Assembly (NCBI RefSeq): GCF_037975245.1
Contig: NC_092569.1
Span: 29,970,168 to 30,034,167 of the forward strand
From: Apostichopus japonicus
Taxonomy: Eukaryota > Echinodermata > Holothuroidea > Aspidochirotida > Stichopodidae
DNA: 64,000 nucleotides
Direction of reading: 5' to 3'
Below the pieces are notes generated by a model. That model saw only the letters and a program-made list of their open reading frames with translations. It did no database searches and was not told the origin of the DNA. A program made the translations under genes and the position numbers. Below are positions 35,901 to 47,751 of the stretch, piece after piece. Numbering within the stretch: position 1 is the first letter of the stretch; the number at the start of each line of letters is the position of its first letter.

Positions 35901-38900
35901 GGTTGTTTCGGCAAGTTGATTTTCGTGTACATCTTGAATTGACGTAAAAATCGCCAACCTGATTTAAGAAATTCAGCCCAAAAAACAACACCTGATAAAC
36001 AAATTATGAAATTTCGGTTGTCACAGTGAAAATTTGTACAAGGTTTCAACGGTAGGTGGCCAATGCGAAATTCCCATCTAATGACATGGGTACGAACCGT
36101 TATGAAAGTTTTATGAAGTATTTGAAGCCAACTCTGATGTAGTGTGTGGAGAGATCCGCCTAAGAAATAGTAGTTGCAAATATTACATTCAACGGCTTAT
36201 CACGACTATACATAAGACATAGAAATAGTTCTAACCGCAAGACTGAATATAGAATCCATGAATTTTTGGTCAGGCTTATAATTGGATGTACACCCGTAGG
36301 AGTCGTCTCGTGATTCCCGACTAAACGTATTACATACATTGAATGACAGTTTTGAATGGACTGGCGACAAAAAAAAAAATGGGTGAATGTCCCCTGCCCA
36401 TGAACGATGCGCACGCCACTCGGTTATCTGTAAATGTAATGCTATGATCGACAACTATAAATAGTAAAGGTTTCCTTCTAATTATATGAACTATGATTAA
36501 GAAAAAACATTATAAAATGACTTGAATGAACCGTACTGACCCCTAATACACTTCCTATGTCAGCAATAAAGCAGTTGTGGGTGCACGTCTCTCCGTCCCC
36601 TCGGTAGTTTGGATTGCAGTAACAATTACGGACACCGCTCCTCACAGCACAGGTTGCGTGAACACTACACTGGTAACTCGCCTCTATAATTTGGTTGTTT
36701 CGGCAAGTTGATTTTCGTGTACATCTTGAATTGACGTAAAAATCGCCAACCTGATTTAAGATATTCAGCGAAAGAAAAACAACAACTAATAAACAAATTA
36801 TGATTTGCGGTTGTCACAGTAAAATATACAGGATTTCAAACGGTAGGTGGCCAATGAAAAATTCCATCGAATGATCTAGGTATGGGTTTGAACCTTTATG
36901 AAAATTTTATGAAGTATTTGAAGCCATCATTGGTGTAGGGGGCCTAGGGTTCCGCTATCAAGAACAAAAGTAGCCGTTAAATGTTGCATTCAACGGCTTA
37001 TTACGACATTACATTGGGCCTGCAATTAGTTGTAACCGCAAGACTCTGGTATGAAGTATCCATTAATTTTGTGTAAGGTTTATAAGGGGATGCACACCAA
37101 TAGGTCTCATGATTCCCGACTAAATGTAATACGTCTCTCGACTGACAGTTTTGCCTGGACTGGCGACGGAGGTGCGGTCCATGCCCTTGCCCAACCGCGA
37201 TGTGAGCGCTACTCGTGTATCTGTAAATGTGGTGTGATAATCAACAAGTTTAAATAGTAAAAGGTTTTTTTTCTTCTAATTATATGGACAATGAAGTAGG
37301 AGAAAAGCATTACAAATGTCCTAAATGAACCGTACTGACCGGTAATACACTTCCTTTTTCATCAACGAAGCAGTTACATTGATTCAGAGGGATGCATTGC
37401 TCTTGCTGTCTCAGATATTCACCGACACAAACACATTGCTCTGTTTCTTTGCGAGAGGTAGCCGAGATGCAAGTGTTGGGGTCATCGCAAGTCCTCTCAC
37501 AGGTCTCATTGCTAAATATCTCATGATCTGGACACCATTCAATATTTGATTCTAGAAAACAGGAAAATAGTCACGACGAATATGACATGTGGCAAAGAAT
37601 AGTTTTTTGTCATTACTCCAATAGAAGAACTCAGAAGGTTAATGGAAAGCAGCACACATTCAGAAGCAGTTCGAATGAATCCAGAACATTTGAAATCAGG
37701 TTATGGTCGTTCCTTAGCCACATTAATGTGAATAGTTATTGAACATTACGAGATTACACCCCATCATTTATTGTACAACTGGTTTGAAACCAATAAGTCA
37801 TAGCTTCTGTTTCAGAGAATTTCCCTCGGTGTAAGTGTACTGCTTTCTGAAAACAATTATAATTAGTCACAACATCAAATTTATGTTGCGTTGGTTGCGC
37901 TGATGAAACTAGGAACGTACCTGCTTTCAGTGTATACTCTCTGTAGAACAAATGTTAGATACGGTTCCTTTTTCAGAGCCAAGGTTAGTGTTGAGTACGA
38001 AGCAGTCTTGTAGTGAGTGCGTAATCACACTTCAGCTTAAGGAGGCATTGTGGAAATCTAGTATAGATACTTATGCGATATTATGTATTTGAACTCGCGC
38101 TTAGAGCTTGTACACGCACTTATGTTCATTTCATCTTGTAACCGCCACTATATGTATGGTAGCGCCGTTATACTCGCTGGTATACTATATGTACACTCGT
38201 TCTATATGTACTGTAGCAGTTTCTTCAAACTATGTATGTATGTATGTATGTATGTATGTATGTATGTATGTATATGTGATCTTCCCGCAAGCAGGAACTC
38301 GCGAAAGAAGCCATGGAGGCTTGTAGACTCGCAAGCGGACCGAAGCCAATCTCTCGGCACACATCCATTTAACGTCCATGTCAGGAAGTTGTTATTGAAC
38401 AACACCCTTGCCAGACGACACACATTGCTGTCGGCGGGGAATCGAACCGGGGATCTCATGACTGGGAGACGCCGGCGTTAACCACTAGGCTATACACTCC
38501 GCTAAACTAAGAAAACATATTTGACGTGTCAAGTTTACTTCCAAAAGATCCATTCGTTTTTAAAATAAACCTTTCAGTTTATGCACGTTTACTTTTGACA
38601 TTTAATCAAAAATTTTGTTAATTTTGTTGGCTTTAAATTTAAGAAGAATGTAGAAGACACTCACCATCTGTTATTGCGAATGTACCTAAACTAGATATGT
38701 AATAATGCCCCCATTCATCTGAGATACGAAAATCGTCGTATGTTACATAGTAAGTTTCTCCAGCAATGTTCTCAAAGTCCATCCTCAGTTGGTACCGCTT
38801 TTGATTTGTTAAGTAGGCAATTTTCTCATTTCCCATCCAAAACTCACTCCCTAGAAAGCCAAAGCCATTTCTGAAGTCTTTCCAATTTCTATTAAAGTTG

Positions 38901-41900
38901 ACAGAATCCAATCTTCGTCGCTGTAGTATCTACCACGAATATCAAAGAAGTTAAGCGTTAACTAGGATGTGATTGATTATTTTTCTAACTTCAGTTTGTA
39001 GCGTGTAGGCTAGGGGTTTTTAGTTTTCTTGGAAGAAGAGCTACACTGCCCAGAATGTCAAAATATATAAAACCATTGATTTAAACTTTCGTTTCGATAA
39101 CAATATCAGGATTCTATTTGAAATAACGATTTTTATGACATCGCTTTATATTACTGTATGTAAAATGGAAGTAAATTTGTACAACACTATTTAAAGTTGA
39201 AAGGAGACATCAAGTAATCAGCCATACCGTCCATCCACCAGTATCAAGATCATTATCACAGTAAGCCTCAAACGGTTCCGGATAACCATCTGGTTTAATA
39301 AGGTTCACTCCAGATGAATTGTGGGTAGAGGAACAGGTATTCGATACTTCTTTGCAATCTCTCGGATACGCAGGTTGTTGAAAAAAGAAGTACGTAGAAC
39401 CTGGATGGAAAGTAAACAAAGTTTAAATTTATTGCGACTGAAAAATAATTTCAGCTAACAAACATATTGCATAGGATTCTTCATCTCGATGCCTTACTCC
39501 ACCCAGGGGGTAAAATTGGTACATGTGAATGCATAGGCGTAGGAGGCGGGGAGGGCGGGAGGGGCTGCATCCCCAAACAAATATTTTTTGTTAAAATTCG
39601 GGCAATATGCTGAGAATTTCTCGGGCACCTACTAGGAGAAAAATAAATTGCAATGTGTTTTTCAATGATTAAACTTATATTATTATTATCATTATTATTG
39701 TAACGACTCCCCCTCCCCCAATATAAACAATATGGAACGGTAATAACACGGCAATGCGATGTAATAACCGACGCATACCTATATGGTATGCACATTAACA
39801 TGCTGAACGCGCGCCGAGCGCGAAATCTGTTGGTTATATTTTTCGGGCAAGACGTTACAGCCCCCCCCCCCCCCCTTAAATCAAATTGGGCTCCTATACG
39901 CCTATGCCTGTGAGGTAACTTGTCATTGGGCGCAGTATATAATTGCAGCCGTCTTGAGGGCTTCTCTGGGACAGGTAATCATTGATCAGGGGTAATATCT
40001 GTCTTAAAACTTTCTCTTAACTCTATCAGTTGTACATTAAGCACGCACCCGTAAAGCGCACTGAACAGCTTTTGATAGAGTCTGCGCTATATAAGACTTA
40101 TTATTATTAATATTATTATTTTATTATTATTAGTATTATATAACGTATGTAAAGCGCTTTGAAACCCATCGCTGTTATAAAGCGCTACATGAATCGATTA
40201 TTATCATATTATTATTATCATAATATTCTGAGCCAATTCTAAGAGAAGGGGATTTGTTACTATGAGAGTTAAGGTAATCAGTTTAAATGCCAACTATTAC
40301 TCAACAACCATATATTGGAAGATATCGCGACTAAAATTAAATGAGGTAATCAGTATTGAATTGTCAGATGTGAATATTTTGAAGCATTAATTTTGATTAG
40401 TTTTCAGCCTGTAATGGAAATACAAAGATGAAGTAAATGTCTCGAAGAAAACAGGTAAATCCCAATTGTTTAACGTACCTGAGAAAATATCTATGAATCA
40501 CTAAGTATGTGAAGAGATCGAAAATATACGTCTCAGAGTAAATCAACCTCGTAATAGATATTCGGAAATAGTGACACGATTGAAAAAAAAAACAAAAAAA
40601 CATCTAGATCGACCACTAAATAGAACCAACATTACCAGCCATTCAAGTTGGCCAAATGAGGTGTTAACGTTTATAACACATGAGTGATATAGCTTACAGA
40701 GGTTACTTCTTATTGTAAGATAAATCATACAATATAAATAATACACTTACCTGAAGATCTTCCCTCGGCACGAACGATTACCTGTGTAATAAAAGACATT
40801 TACTGAATACATTACAAGACATACAGAGTATTGCAGTCAACACTAAGCAGGATCAGATAAAATCAGTTCGAAAGAAAGAAAGAGCATTTCGCAAAGTAGT
40901 CCAAAATATATTAGTTTAATACAAGCATAATCGATATAAACTTTGGTAAATTAACTGGATCACCACTTTTAATGATGTTTACCTTTTGTCTATATTCCAT
41001 ATCTGATTTACAGGTCAATAATCACTTACAGAGTACAACTTTCTTCCAGGAAACATTAGATTATTGGCATTTCCCGGTTTTACAGCTACTCTGGCACATG
41101 ATACGTAAGTTCACGTAAAGAACAAAGGCAATAGCTGGCTGCTTCATTAAACAGCTTTGTTCTTTAATGTAGACAGATGTTCTTTGTTCAAGTTATATTT
41201 TGACATTAGAACATTTCAGACATGATGTATTACACATTTGTGTTGAACAGTCCTTAGTAATATATGGGATCATTTACATCGTCCTATAGCTATTCTTTTT
41301 GGACTAAGATTACCGTGTCTTGATACTTACTGTGCGCAATGAAATTCTGAGATTTGAAGGTGTCATTTTACTTGTAAGGTAAGTAGAGTTTTATATCTTA
41401 CTAATTAGACAATTGTAGCATCGATGCAGAAACTCAGCTAAGATTCTATTTGAAAAGTTTGTTTTCTAGTGTTGCCGATAACACCAATATCGGATTTGGC
41501 CGATATCCGATATTTCAACCCTAATATTGACCCCATACCAATACCGATATTTTTAAACAACCAGAATGTAGGTCAAATTGCATTTTAATTCATGCTTTTA
41601 TACATAAAGTATCAACATTATAATCGGCTATCGTAAGTTATTATCGTTTGCACAACTCACAAACAGTAACCACTTGATAACTACCTTGTGCCTATCCTAT
41701 AACACGAGCCCTAACCTCTTTTTTAAAGAACGATCATATTCCCCACCAAGATGATATGCAAGAAACTTTGTGCTAGCATTTGTTTCTTGGAGAAATCAAG
41801 CTCATTCTTCCTGTTACTTCTTTTGAACGATTTTCTTAGTAAAAAATTTTAAAAGATGAATCGTGCCATGAATAAAACTGACCTCATGTAGAAAAGATAT

Positions 41901-44900
41901 TAGCGTATCCTGGCTAAGTACTTTCACTAATCTTTGTTAACCAAAACCACAACATTTTCTCTACTTTGTTTTAACTTCCTTATAAAGTATATCGTACCAT
42001 TAGCCTGCTATACTGACAACTAAGCCTAGCCAAAATAGTAAATGCCTCATCTTGTTCAATTGTATAATACACCAGCCAGACTGGTAAAATTTACTTTAAA
42101 GCGCGACAGAGACTGCTATGTATATACGTAACGTTGAGGGGCCTGGCTGGTCTGCTTACAGATCGTTATATCATTAGATCGGTAAATATTTTTCAGAACT
42201 GGCGACATGCTTGTTTGACCAGCTAGAACAGATTAATTAATCATCGCAAGAAACAAGAAGTGACTTTGTTGTGGGGAAAAAAGAAGCAAATGTTCATTAT
42301 CGGTTTGCCGTTATTGGCAATTAGGCCAACTTTTACCGATACCGATATGCCGCCGATATTGCAAATGTCGGCCGATACCGATATCACAAACGATTATCGG
42401 CGCAACACTAGTTTTGATTGACACTATTTCTGAGCAATTTTCTCATCTCCTTTTTTTTCTTCCTTATTTTTCTTCTTAGCGGACATAGTTTGTTGCAATG
42501 TTAGAAAGTTGAATTTTATCAAAGTGGAAACACTATCACGAACTTGCTATATGCACTAGATCGTTGTACTTATTGCTAGGGATAAATTATGCATGGCAAA
42601 GGCAACAGTATTGCACTTCGTAATTTATGTTCATGCAATGATAGAACGAAACCGTAAAAAAAAAATATATTCCTCTGCTAAAGCTGCTAAAATGTTGTGG
42701 ATATCACGTTTGAACTGTGCTGACCCAAAATTGCTTACGGAAATTGTACACATGCCATAATAGAACGACCTACAACTTCTTTACTATCGACGTACCACAG
42801 AAACACTTTAAAGAGGGGAAATCGGAATCGGCTACAACAATATAGGTTATTATTACACGTATTACACACACAAACTGTGGAAAATGTCAAATTGGAAATC
42901 TGTAGTCCTTTTACAGAGAATGGCATCGAACTAGACTGGAAGTCTGAATAACAAGCAAATGTTTGACTTGGTCAAGTTTTCCACGGGTGGAAGTGTGTCC
43001 CAAAATGAAGGGAAATTAAGATGGAAGACATTTTGCTACTAACATCAAAACGCATGCTGGTCATAAATACTAAACGTTTGTAAAACAAATAACTCATGAC
43101 TAAAATTCCCTAGTGTGATATTGCTCTTCCATAGGGGATAAGAGTTGTTTCTTGTTTGGTAATTCCGAATAACACTGACATAGACATGTTAGAACAGCCG
43201 AGCATATGACAGATCAAATCTTAAGAAAAGACGATGTTATCTGTCAAGGCCAACACATATTGTATAGAATTTCTAGAAGATGAAGTAAATTAAGATAATG
43301 CTCTGAATAAACAAGAAAATCAAGGTTTAGATCAATCCTGAAATTTGATCAGTTCTCTGATGTTTTTCGTCTCCATCAAATTTGTGAAAATTCTTGAAAA
43401 CAATATTTGCACATGGGTCATCGTATCAATAGTTTTAACATGTCGAACACATCAAGAGTTACTTTTTGGCACGATTTAGTATCCTTCTAGAAGAATATGG
43501 CCAAAGGTACAGAAAATGGTATCACATAAACCATAAGTCATCAAAATAAAATGTGCATTTTACACTTTTGCTGTTGCCAACAGAGTAAAGTACACAATAT
43601 AATTCTATTTTCACAAAGAGATTGAATCGGGCAGTGCCATTTTCTTTGGGATATAGTCAATTTATTTTGTCGTCAATAATGTTACTATAAGCAATGATTG
43701 TGAGCGACGTTGTATCTGTTTACAGCATTCTGTCTATTGTCACCGTATGCTGATTACCACGTACCGTTTCTTTCCCTTGAATGTAATGCTCGTTCGAACG
43801 ATAGCTACTAAATATCATATGGAGGAATTTAATTACATTTCTTTCAACATATCAGTAAAACGAAAGTTTTTTAAGCGAATTATTACCAAACAAGGAGTAG
43901 TCATAAGTGTTATGAAAATAGTTTCTAGTTTTTGCAACGTGTTAGAAAAGAGACATTTAAATTAAGTGTAACAGATTGATTTTGTTTTATATGTAAAAGT
44001 CTATCATCTGTGTTTTTTTAAGTATGGTAGTTTCCTTCCTTATACTGAGTTATTATGCATGTTACTGTAAACGACAAACGAAACGTTAAGTTATTTACTA
44101 CAACGACCAGCCACATGATATAATGAATAGCAGGTGTGAGTCGGGTAGGAGAGAGTGTTTGTGGGCAGCGAAGAGGGAGAGTATGGGTGGGCATCGGTGA
44201 CTACTCCCATCGCATACATGTTACAGATGGAGTACATTTTCAGTGGTCCTATATAAGTAGTGTGGTCATTAAGTATGAAAGATGACATACATGAATATTC
44301 TCGCTTTGGTTTTACATTTAATTCCTGTACTCAAATTGATACTACGAAATGTCATAAGTAAGCTTGCATGATTGCCACGACTTTATGGAGCATCTTGTAT
44401 GGAAATCAAAGTAAACTACGATATTTGTGATTAGAGAATTAACAGATAACTTAAATGATCATGAAAACCTGTCTTTCTCGTAGCAGCTTATTTCCAGGTT
44501 ATATGTTAACACATTATAATTATATCGCACAGTTGTAGTTAATATATGCATAAAATGTGTAAGTTTTTACACGATAAACTAGCCTTTAATATTCCAAACG
44601 TTTACAAAACATCTCTCTGGATTGTCATTAGAATGTTGGTAAATTGGGTTGTGTTAAAAGGAATTGTTTTCAATCAAAATGAATGTCATTTAATTTTTGG
44701 TGAAAATGTTCAATTCCAATTATGTTGTTTCACTTGTTCTACTTAATGTTACTATTATAGGTCATTCCTAAGTAACAAGAAAAAACAAAAATCAAAGCTA
44801 TATATTGAAAATTATAATTATTTAAAGACAAGCAACCGAATAAGAATCATGCTATTTTTAAAGTGTTAGAAATGTTCTCTGCATCTGCACTGAGTTATTC

Positions 44901-47751
44901 CGCAAGTAATTTGGTCTTTAGATACTTTCATGATTAGGTGAGATTTAAAATCTGCTTGTCGCACTACGTCCAGAATATGGCTAATATTTGAAGCTATCAT
45001 GTAACAAAACTGATTTAATAGAAGAAACAATAAAATTCTTCAGTAAAATTTATTTACTTAATAAGTCATTTATACAGCCTTTAAACAGTTTTCTTTGTCT
45101 TACTTTTTGTCCGGATTTATGACACAAAAACTTAAGAAACATCTTACTACGCTTTTGTTTTGAGTAGTATTTTATGCATATAACTGTTATCCACCTTTAG
45201 ACTTCAAATTGCACTGTTTAAAGATTGGTTTTAAAAATTCAATGAGACAATCGAAACTAAGTACAAAACTAATGATTTACTAAAATTAATCAAAACTTGC
45301 AATATATAAGATCTTTTTAAACAGCTTATACGTATAAGTAACGTCTATTCCATGGAAATCGACTTTCAATTTGTTTAATCATCTACTTTTTGAAGATCGT
45401 GCAATACCAGTAATATTTTTAAACAATAATGCTTTTACAATATAATTAGTTGTAATTTATCATTACCAAATCGCTACTGCTTACTAGAACTGGACGTTGT
45501 TGCACATTTTATTATCATAGCGTGATACGTAAATCAGAAATACACAGTTCAACAAGTCGCACACTTTCGACGAAAAATATTTAATAGGTTTTTTATTTTA
45601 ACTCAGTAGAATCTAAACAGAAGTTAAGAAAAGGGCGATGTTCTTAAAATTAAGTTAAACGAACGTTTTTCTTGTTTTTTTTGTATTCTTAAATTAATTT
45701 ATTGAAGGCAATATGAGCATATTTTTGGATGTGCACATTTTCTGTTACTTTTTGATTTAGGTAAGGATATATCAAAATATCTCAATTAAGTTTCCCATTC
45801 ACAATCCAAATCTTGTTTTCTTCCTTTCAGTTTCCCGTTATATTGGTATTGAAATACAACTGAAACCTATGAGTTACCTTTCTTCAAGTTATACTACTTC
45901 TCGTCATGACATAATCATTGAGAAAATAACTGTGATCTCTAATTTGAAATCCATCTTATTTAACTGTCATTTTGAAAGGCATGCGATAGAATTTTGTTTA
46001 AAAACTTTATCATTTCAAATCAAGTAAACGAACATACATTTTTCTGCTCTACAATCTATCACCATTAAAATAGCGGAGTATTTGGATTATGTTTCCTGGG
46101 TATTTCTAACAATATATTCTAACTGAAGAAAAAAGGAAACACCGAAAGAGTAAACATTTGGAAGCTACCCACTAATTATTAAATTAGATTGACGTGTATA
46201 CCAGTTGGATTTAATGCTATTCAACCTTATTTCTTTGACTATGTGCATATACAAGACTAGTGATCATAATGTGTATATTTTTAAAATACATATCAAAATT
46301 ACTTTATTTTTGTCGCAGGCTGTTTTCAGACATTGTTACAAACAAAAAAAACGATATATGTCAAAGAGATCTCTATGAGCATGTGAAGAAAGTAAATATT
46401 TAGGTGCTCTTAAGAAATACTGAAAATATCGCGTTTGGATGATATTTTACAGCAATATAATCAAACTTAAAACTGAGTATTGCTTCAAACTCGATTAGAT
46501 CTAAAATACCCTTTAAAGTTATAAATCTAATTCAAAGGATGTACATGATCATTATAGTTTTGTTCACATTAGTAAACCAACTGTTGACTATTCTAAATGG
46601 AAGTTAATTAGGCATCTTTGTGATTGAATTATGGCATAGAAATGTTTGTTTTTAGATTAGTCAGTGCAGATGTTGCTTTAATATATTCATAAGGGTAACT
46701 TGAACAAAAACAAACAATAAAGTGTCTGTTCGGAAATCATATCAAAATAACAGAACTGATAAAGTTGCCTTCATACAGATGAGAACTAACTTATCGTATG
46801 CAATTTATGTTGAAAAATAAAATCAAAGCAAGGCATTATAAATAATGAAAACACAAAGAAATTGAAAATGTTTAACCATACAAAGAATACCGAGTAACGC
46901 TCTGTCTCGATGGGGAATCTCATGCTTGGATTGTGAACAACAAGATACTTTGAATTAAGAAAACATGAATTTAATAGTTTAGTTTTTAGTTATCGCTGAA
47001 ATAAATGTTTTTTTTTTAGTTGTCGTACTCGTAACCAAAATTATGGAGCATACATTTATAAACTAGAATGATCTACATGTGAATTTAAGCTCACTAATTC
47101 ATAACATGTATTGACATTGATTGAGTTTTATAACGTGTTGGTTTGTATCTGTGAAAGGTGTGGTGACTAAGGAGGGGTACTTTGTAGGCTGATCTACTGT
47201 AAAGGATATGCGGTGAGCTATAAACTCAAAAGTTTGAAAAGGTATCAAAAAATCATAGCCATATCACAAAACGTGATTGATTTTTAAAAAATTGACGTGT
47301 TAAGAAAACCGTTGAGATGTATGAATTTGCTTTCCTTCTAAGTATTTTACATGTGAGCAAATTTAGAGAATACTGTATTTAGGCATAAGAGAACCAAATA
47401 GAACTAATTTATTGATTTTTTCTTCAATGTTTGTGGTTAAAGACGTTCTATTTTATGTTGAAACACTGTTGTCCTATCGCGAAGTTATGAGTATTTTAAA
47501 TTTAAGGCCTTCTTACTGAATATTTTCCTATTTCTTGGAAGATGCTAACACTTCAGTTTGTCACATCATTTAATATTAACAGAGTTAGCTCAACAACACA
47601 CTAACGCAACTTATGTTACTTTAGAAAGAGTCAGAAGATATTCAATGGTAAAATAAAAAATATATTAAATAATAGAAAGACTTACCATTTCTGTTCCAAA
47701 CGAGTTCCAAATCGTCAAAACAGTCAAACAAACTTTGAAAAACGCTTCCAT
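32612..47751 (-). CDS. FREP gene 2: SP-partial FReD-TIL-EGF(3)-FReD secreted protein
   Basis: Ten exons give 2,091 nt and 696 residues with all phases consistent. Residues 1-22 signal peptide, 23-33 linker, 34-179 partial FReD, 180-249 TIL, 250-319 and 320-389 two 70-residue EGF exons. Residues 390-491 are EGF plus FReD start and 492-696 complete the C-terminal FReD. Differs from gene 1 by two extra EGF exons, by the sequence of the Cys/Tyr loop, and by inserted elements in introns. The 3' end (exons 9-10 and their intron) is nearly the same as gene 1 outside the last exon, suggesting recent exchange. Confidence 0.85.
32968..34409 (-). other. Gene 2 intron 9
   Basis: Nearly identical to 7,129-8,577 of gene 1. 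Contains the same poly-G run (about 33,570). No genes. Confidence 0.85.
34410..34671 (-). CDS. FREP gene 2 exon 9: FReD middle third
   Basis: 262 nt, phase 0 to 1. VFQRRSSASVDFYRSW, YKNGFGNKNHDHWLGNKYI, ADKYRLSIGSSYGNTG. Donor CAG|GTGAGT. Very close to the gene 1 exon. Confidence 0.92.
34921..35226 (-). CDS. FREP gene 2 exon 8: EGF fused to FReD start
   Basis: 306 nt, phase 0-0. EGDFYINSRCTRRSTC, SYQCSSHASC, KCYCNPNYEGDGVTC, then LIPKDCYDLYVSGTG and MESNGGGWT. One codon shorter than gene 1. Confidence 0.9.
35227..36540 (-). other. Gene 2 EGF-array introns
   Basis: 35,227-35,748 and 35,959-36,540 are two copies of the array intron ('tcgtgattcccgactaaacg', 'ttttgactggactggc'), homologous to 10,575-11,120. 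Confidence 0.8.
35749..35958 (-). CDS. FREP gene 2 exon 7: EGF-like (V type)
   Basis: 210 nt, phase 0-0. VGDFYVNSRCTRKSTC, NNQIIEASYQCSVHATC, NCYCNPNYQGDGETC, tail THNCFIADLGSVLG. Six EGF Cys plus one in the tail. Confidence 0.9.
36541..36750 (-). CDS. FREP gene 2 exon 6: EGF-like (V type)
   Basis: 210 nt, phase 0-0, almost identical to exon 7 (YRGDG for YQGDG, ADIGS for ADLGS). This points to a very recent exon duplication. Confidence 0.9.
36751..37339 (-). other. Gene 2 intron 5 (TIL to first EGF)
   Basis: 589 bp, homologous to 10,575-11,120 and to the array introns. No coding signal. Confidence 0.75.
37340..37551 (-). CDS. FREP gene 2 exon 5: TIL domain
   Basis: 212 nt, phase 1 to 0. 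SNIEWCPDHEIFSNETC, DDPNTCISATSRKETEQC, VCVGEYLRQQEQC, LNQCNCFVDEKGSVL. Same nine Cys as gene 1. Confidence 0.88.
37552..38664 (-). other. Gene 2 intron 4 with SINE insertion
   Basis: Homologous to 11,333-12,120 plus the inserted SINE at 38,233. Again no FReD third exon. Confidence 0.75.
38233..38503 (-). mobile_element. tRNA-derived SINE with target duplication
   Basis: Minus-orientation element: tRNA-like head at about 38,503-38,430 (A-box TAGCCTAGTGGTTAA, B-box GGTTCGATTCC), unique body, and a (CATA)n tail at 38,233-38,275. Flanked by AAACTA at 38,227-38,232 and 38,504-38,509. Genes 1 (about 11,961) and 3 (about 62,990) show the uninterrupted empty site. Confidence 0.85.
38665..38929 (-). 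CDS. FREP gene 2 exon 4: middle block of the partial FReD
   Basis: 265 nt, phase 0 to 1. ILQRRRLDSVNFNRNW, GFGFLGSEFWMGNEKIAYLT, ISDEWGHYYISSLGTF. Very close to gene 1. The donor is ATG|GTGAGT. Confidence 0.92.
39228..39400 (-). CDS. FREP gene 2 exon 3: first block of the partial FReD
   Basis: 173 nt, phase 1 to 0. STYFFFQQPAYPRDC, CSSTHNSSGVNLIKPDG, PFEAYCDNDLDTGGWT. The Tyr of GVY is Asn here. Confidence 0.9.
39531..39907. mobile_element. MITE of the GCATAGGCGTAGGAG family
   Basis: Ends GCATAGGCGTAGGAG and CTCCTATACGCCTATGC are inverted repeats. The inside shares 'gaacgcgcg.cgagcgcg' and 'tcgggcaagacgttacagc' with element D at 28,064. Confidence 0.75.
40055..40215 (+). mobile_element. LINE-like 3' tails, (ATT)n
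   Basis: Two tail-like blocks, 'ctgcgctatataagacttattatt' and 'gtaaagcgctttgaaaccc', each followed by ATT repeats. Similar to 30,340-30,462. Confidence 0.45.
40751..40781 (-). CDS. FREP gene 2 exon 2: 31-nt mini-exon
   Basis: TTACACAG acceptor and TTCAG|GTAAGT donor. Encodes VIVRAEGRSS plus one base. Exact length and phase match to gene 1. Confidence 0.85.
41121..41188. promoter_or_regulatory. Conserved AACAAAG/CTTTGTT cluster (gene 2 copy)
   Basis: Motifs at 41,121, 41,155 and 41,182 with the same spacing as 13,836-13,903. Confidence 0.35.
41467..42410. mobile_element. hAT-like non-autonomous element with sub-terminal CCGATA repeats
   Basis: 944 bp. Ends TAGTGTTGCCGATAA and the inverse of TAGTGTTGCGCCGATAA. 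Many 'ccgata' and 'tatcgg' motifs lie within ~100 bp of each end, as expected for transposase binding sites. Flanks GTTTTC and GTTTTG may be a decayed target duplication. Absent from gene 1 intron 1. Confidence 0.7.
47686..47751 (-). CDS. FREP gene 2 exon 1: start codon and signal peptide
   Basis: 66 nt, ATG at 47,751 to ATG|GTAAGT. MEAFFKVCLTVLTIWNSFGT then EM. Hydrophobic core and small residues near the end; strongly conserved with gene 1. Confidence 0.85.

Larger units (their letters stand above)
39401..40750 (-). other. Gene 2 intron 2 with inserted repeats
   Basis: Contains the 39,531-39,907 MITE and a LINE-like tail block (40,055-40,215) not present in gene 1 intron 2; the rest is homologous. 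Confidence 0.7.
40782..47685 (-). other. Gene 2 intron 1 (6.9 kb)
   Basis: No coding sequence supported. Aligns with gene 1 intron 1 in long but diverged blocks. Contains the 41,121-41,188 motif cluster and the 944-bp inserted element. Confidence 0.7.
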
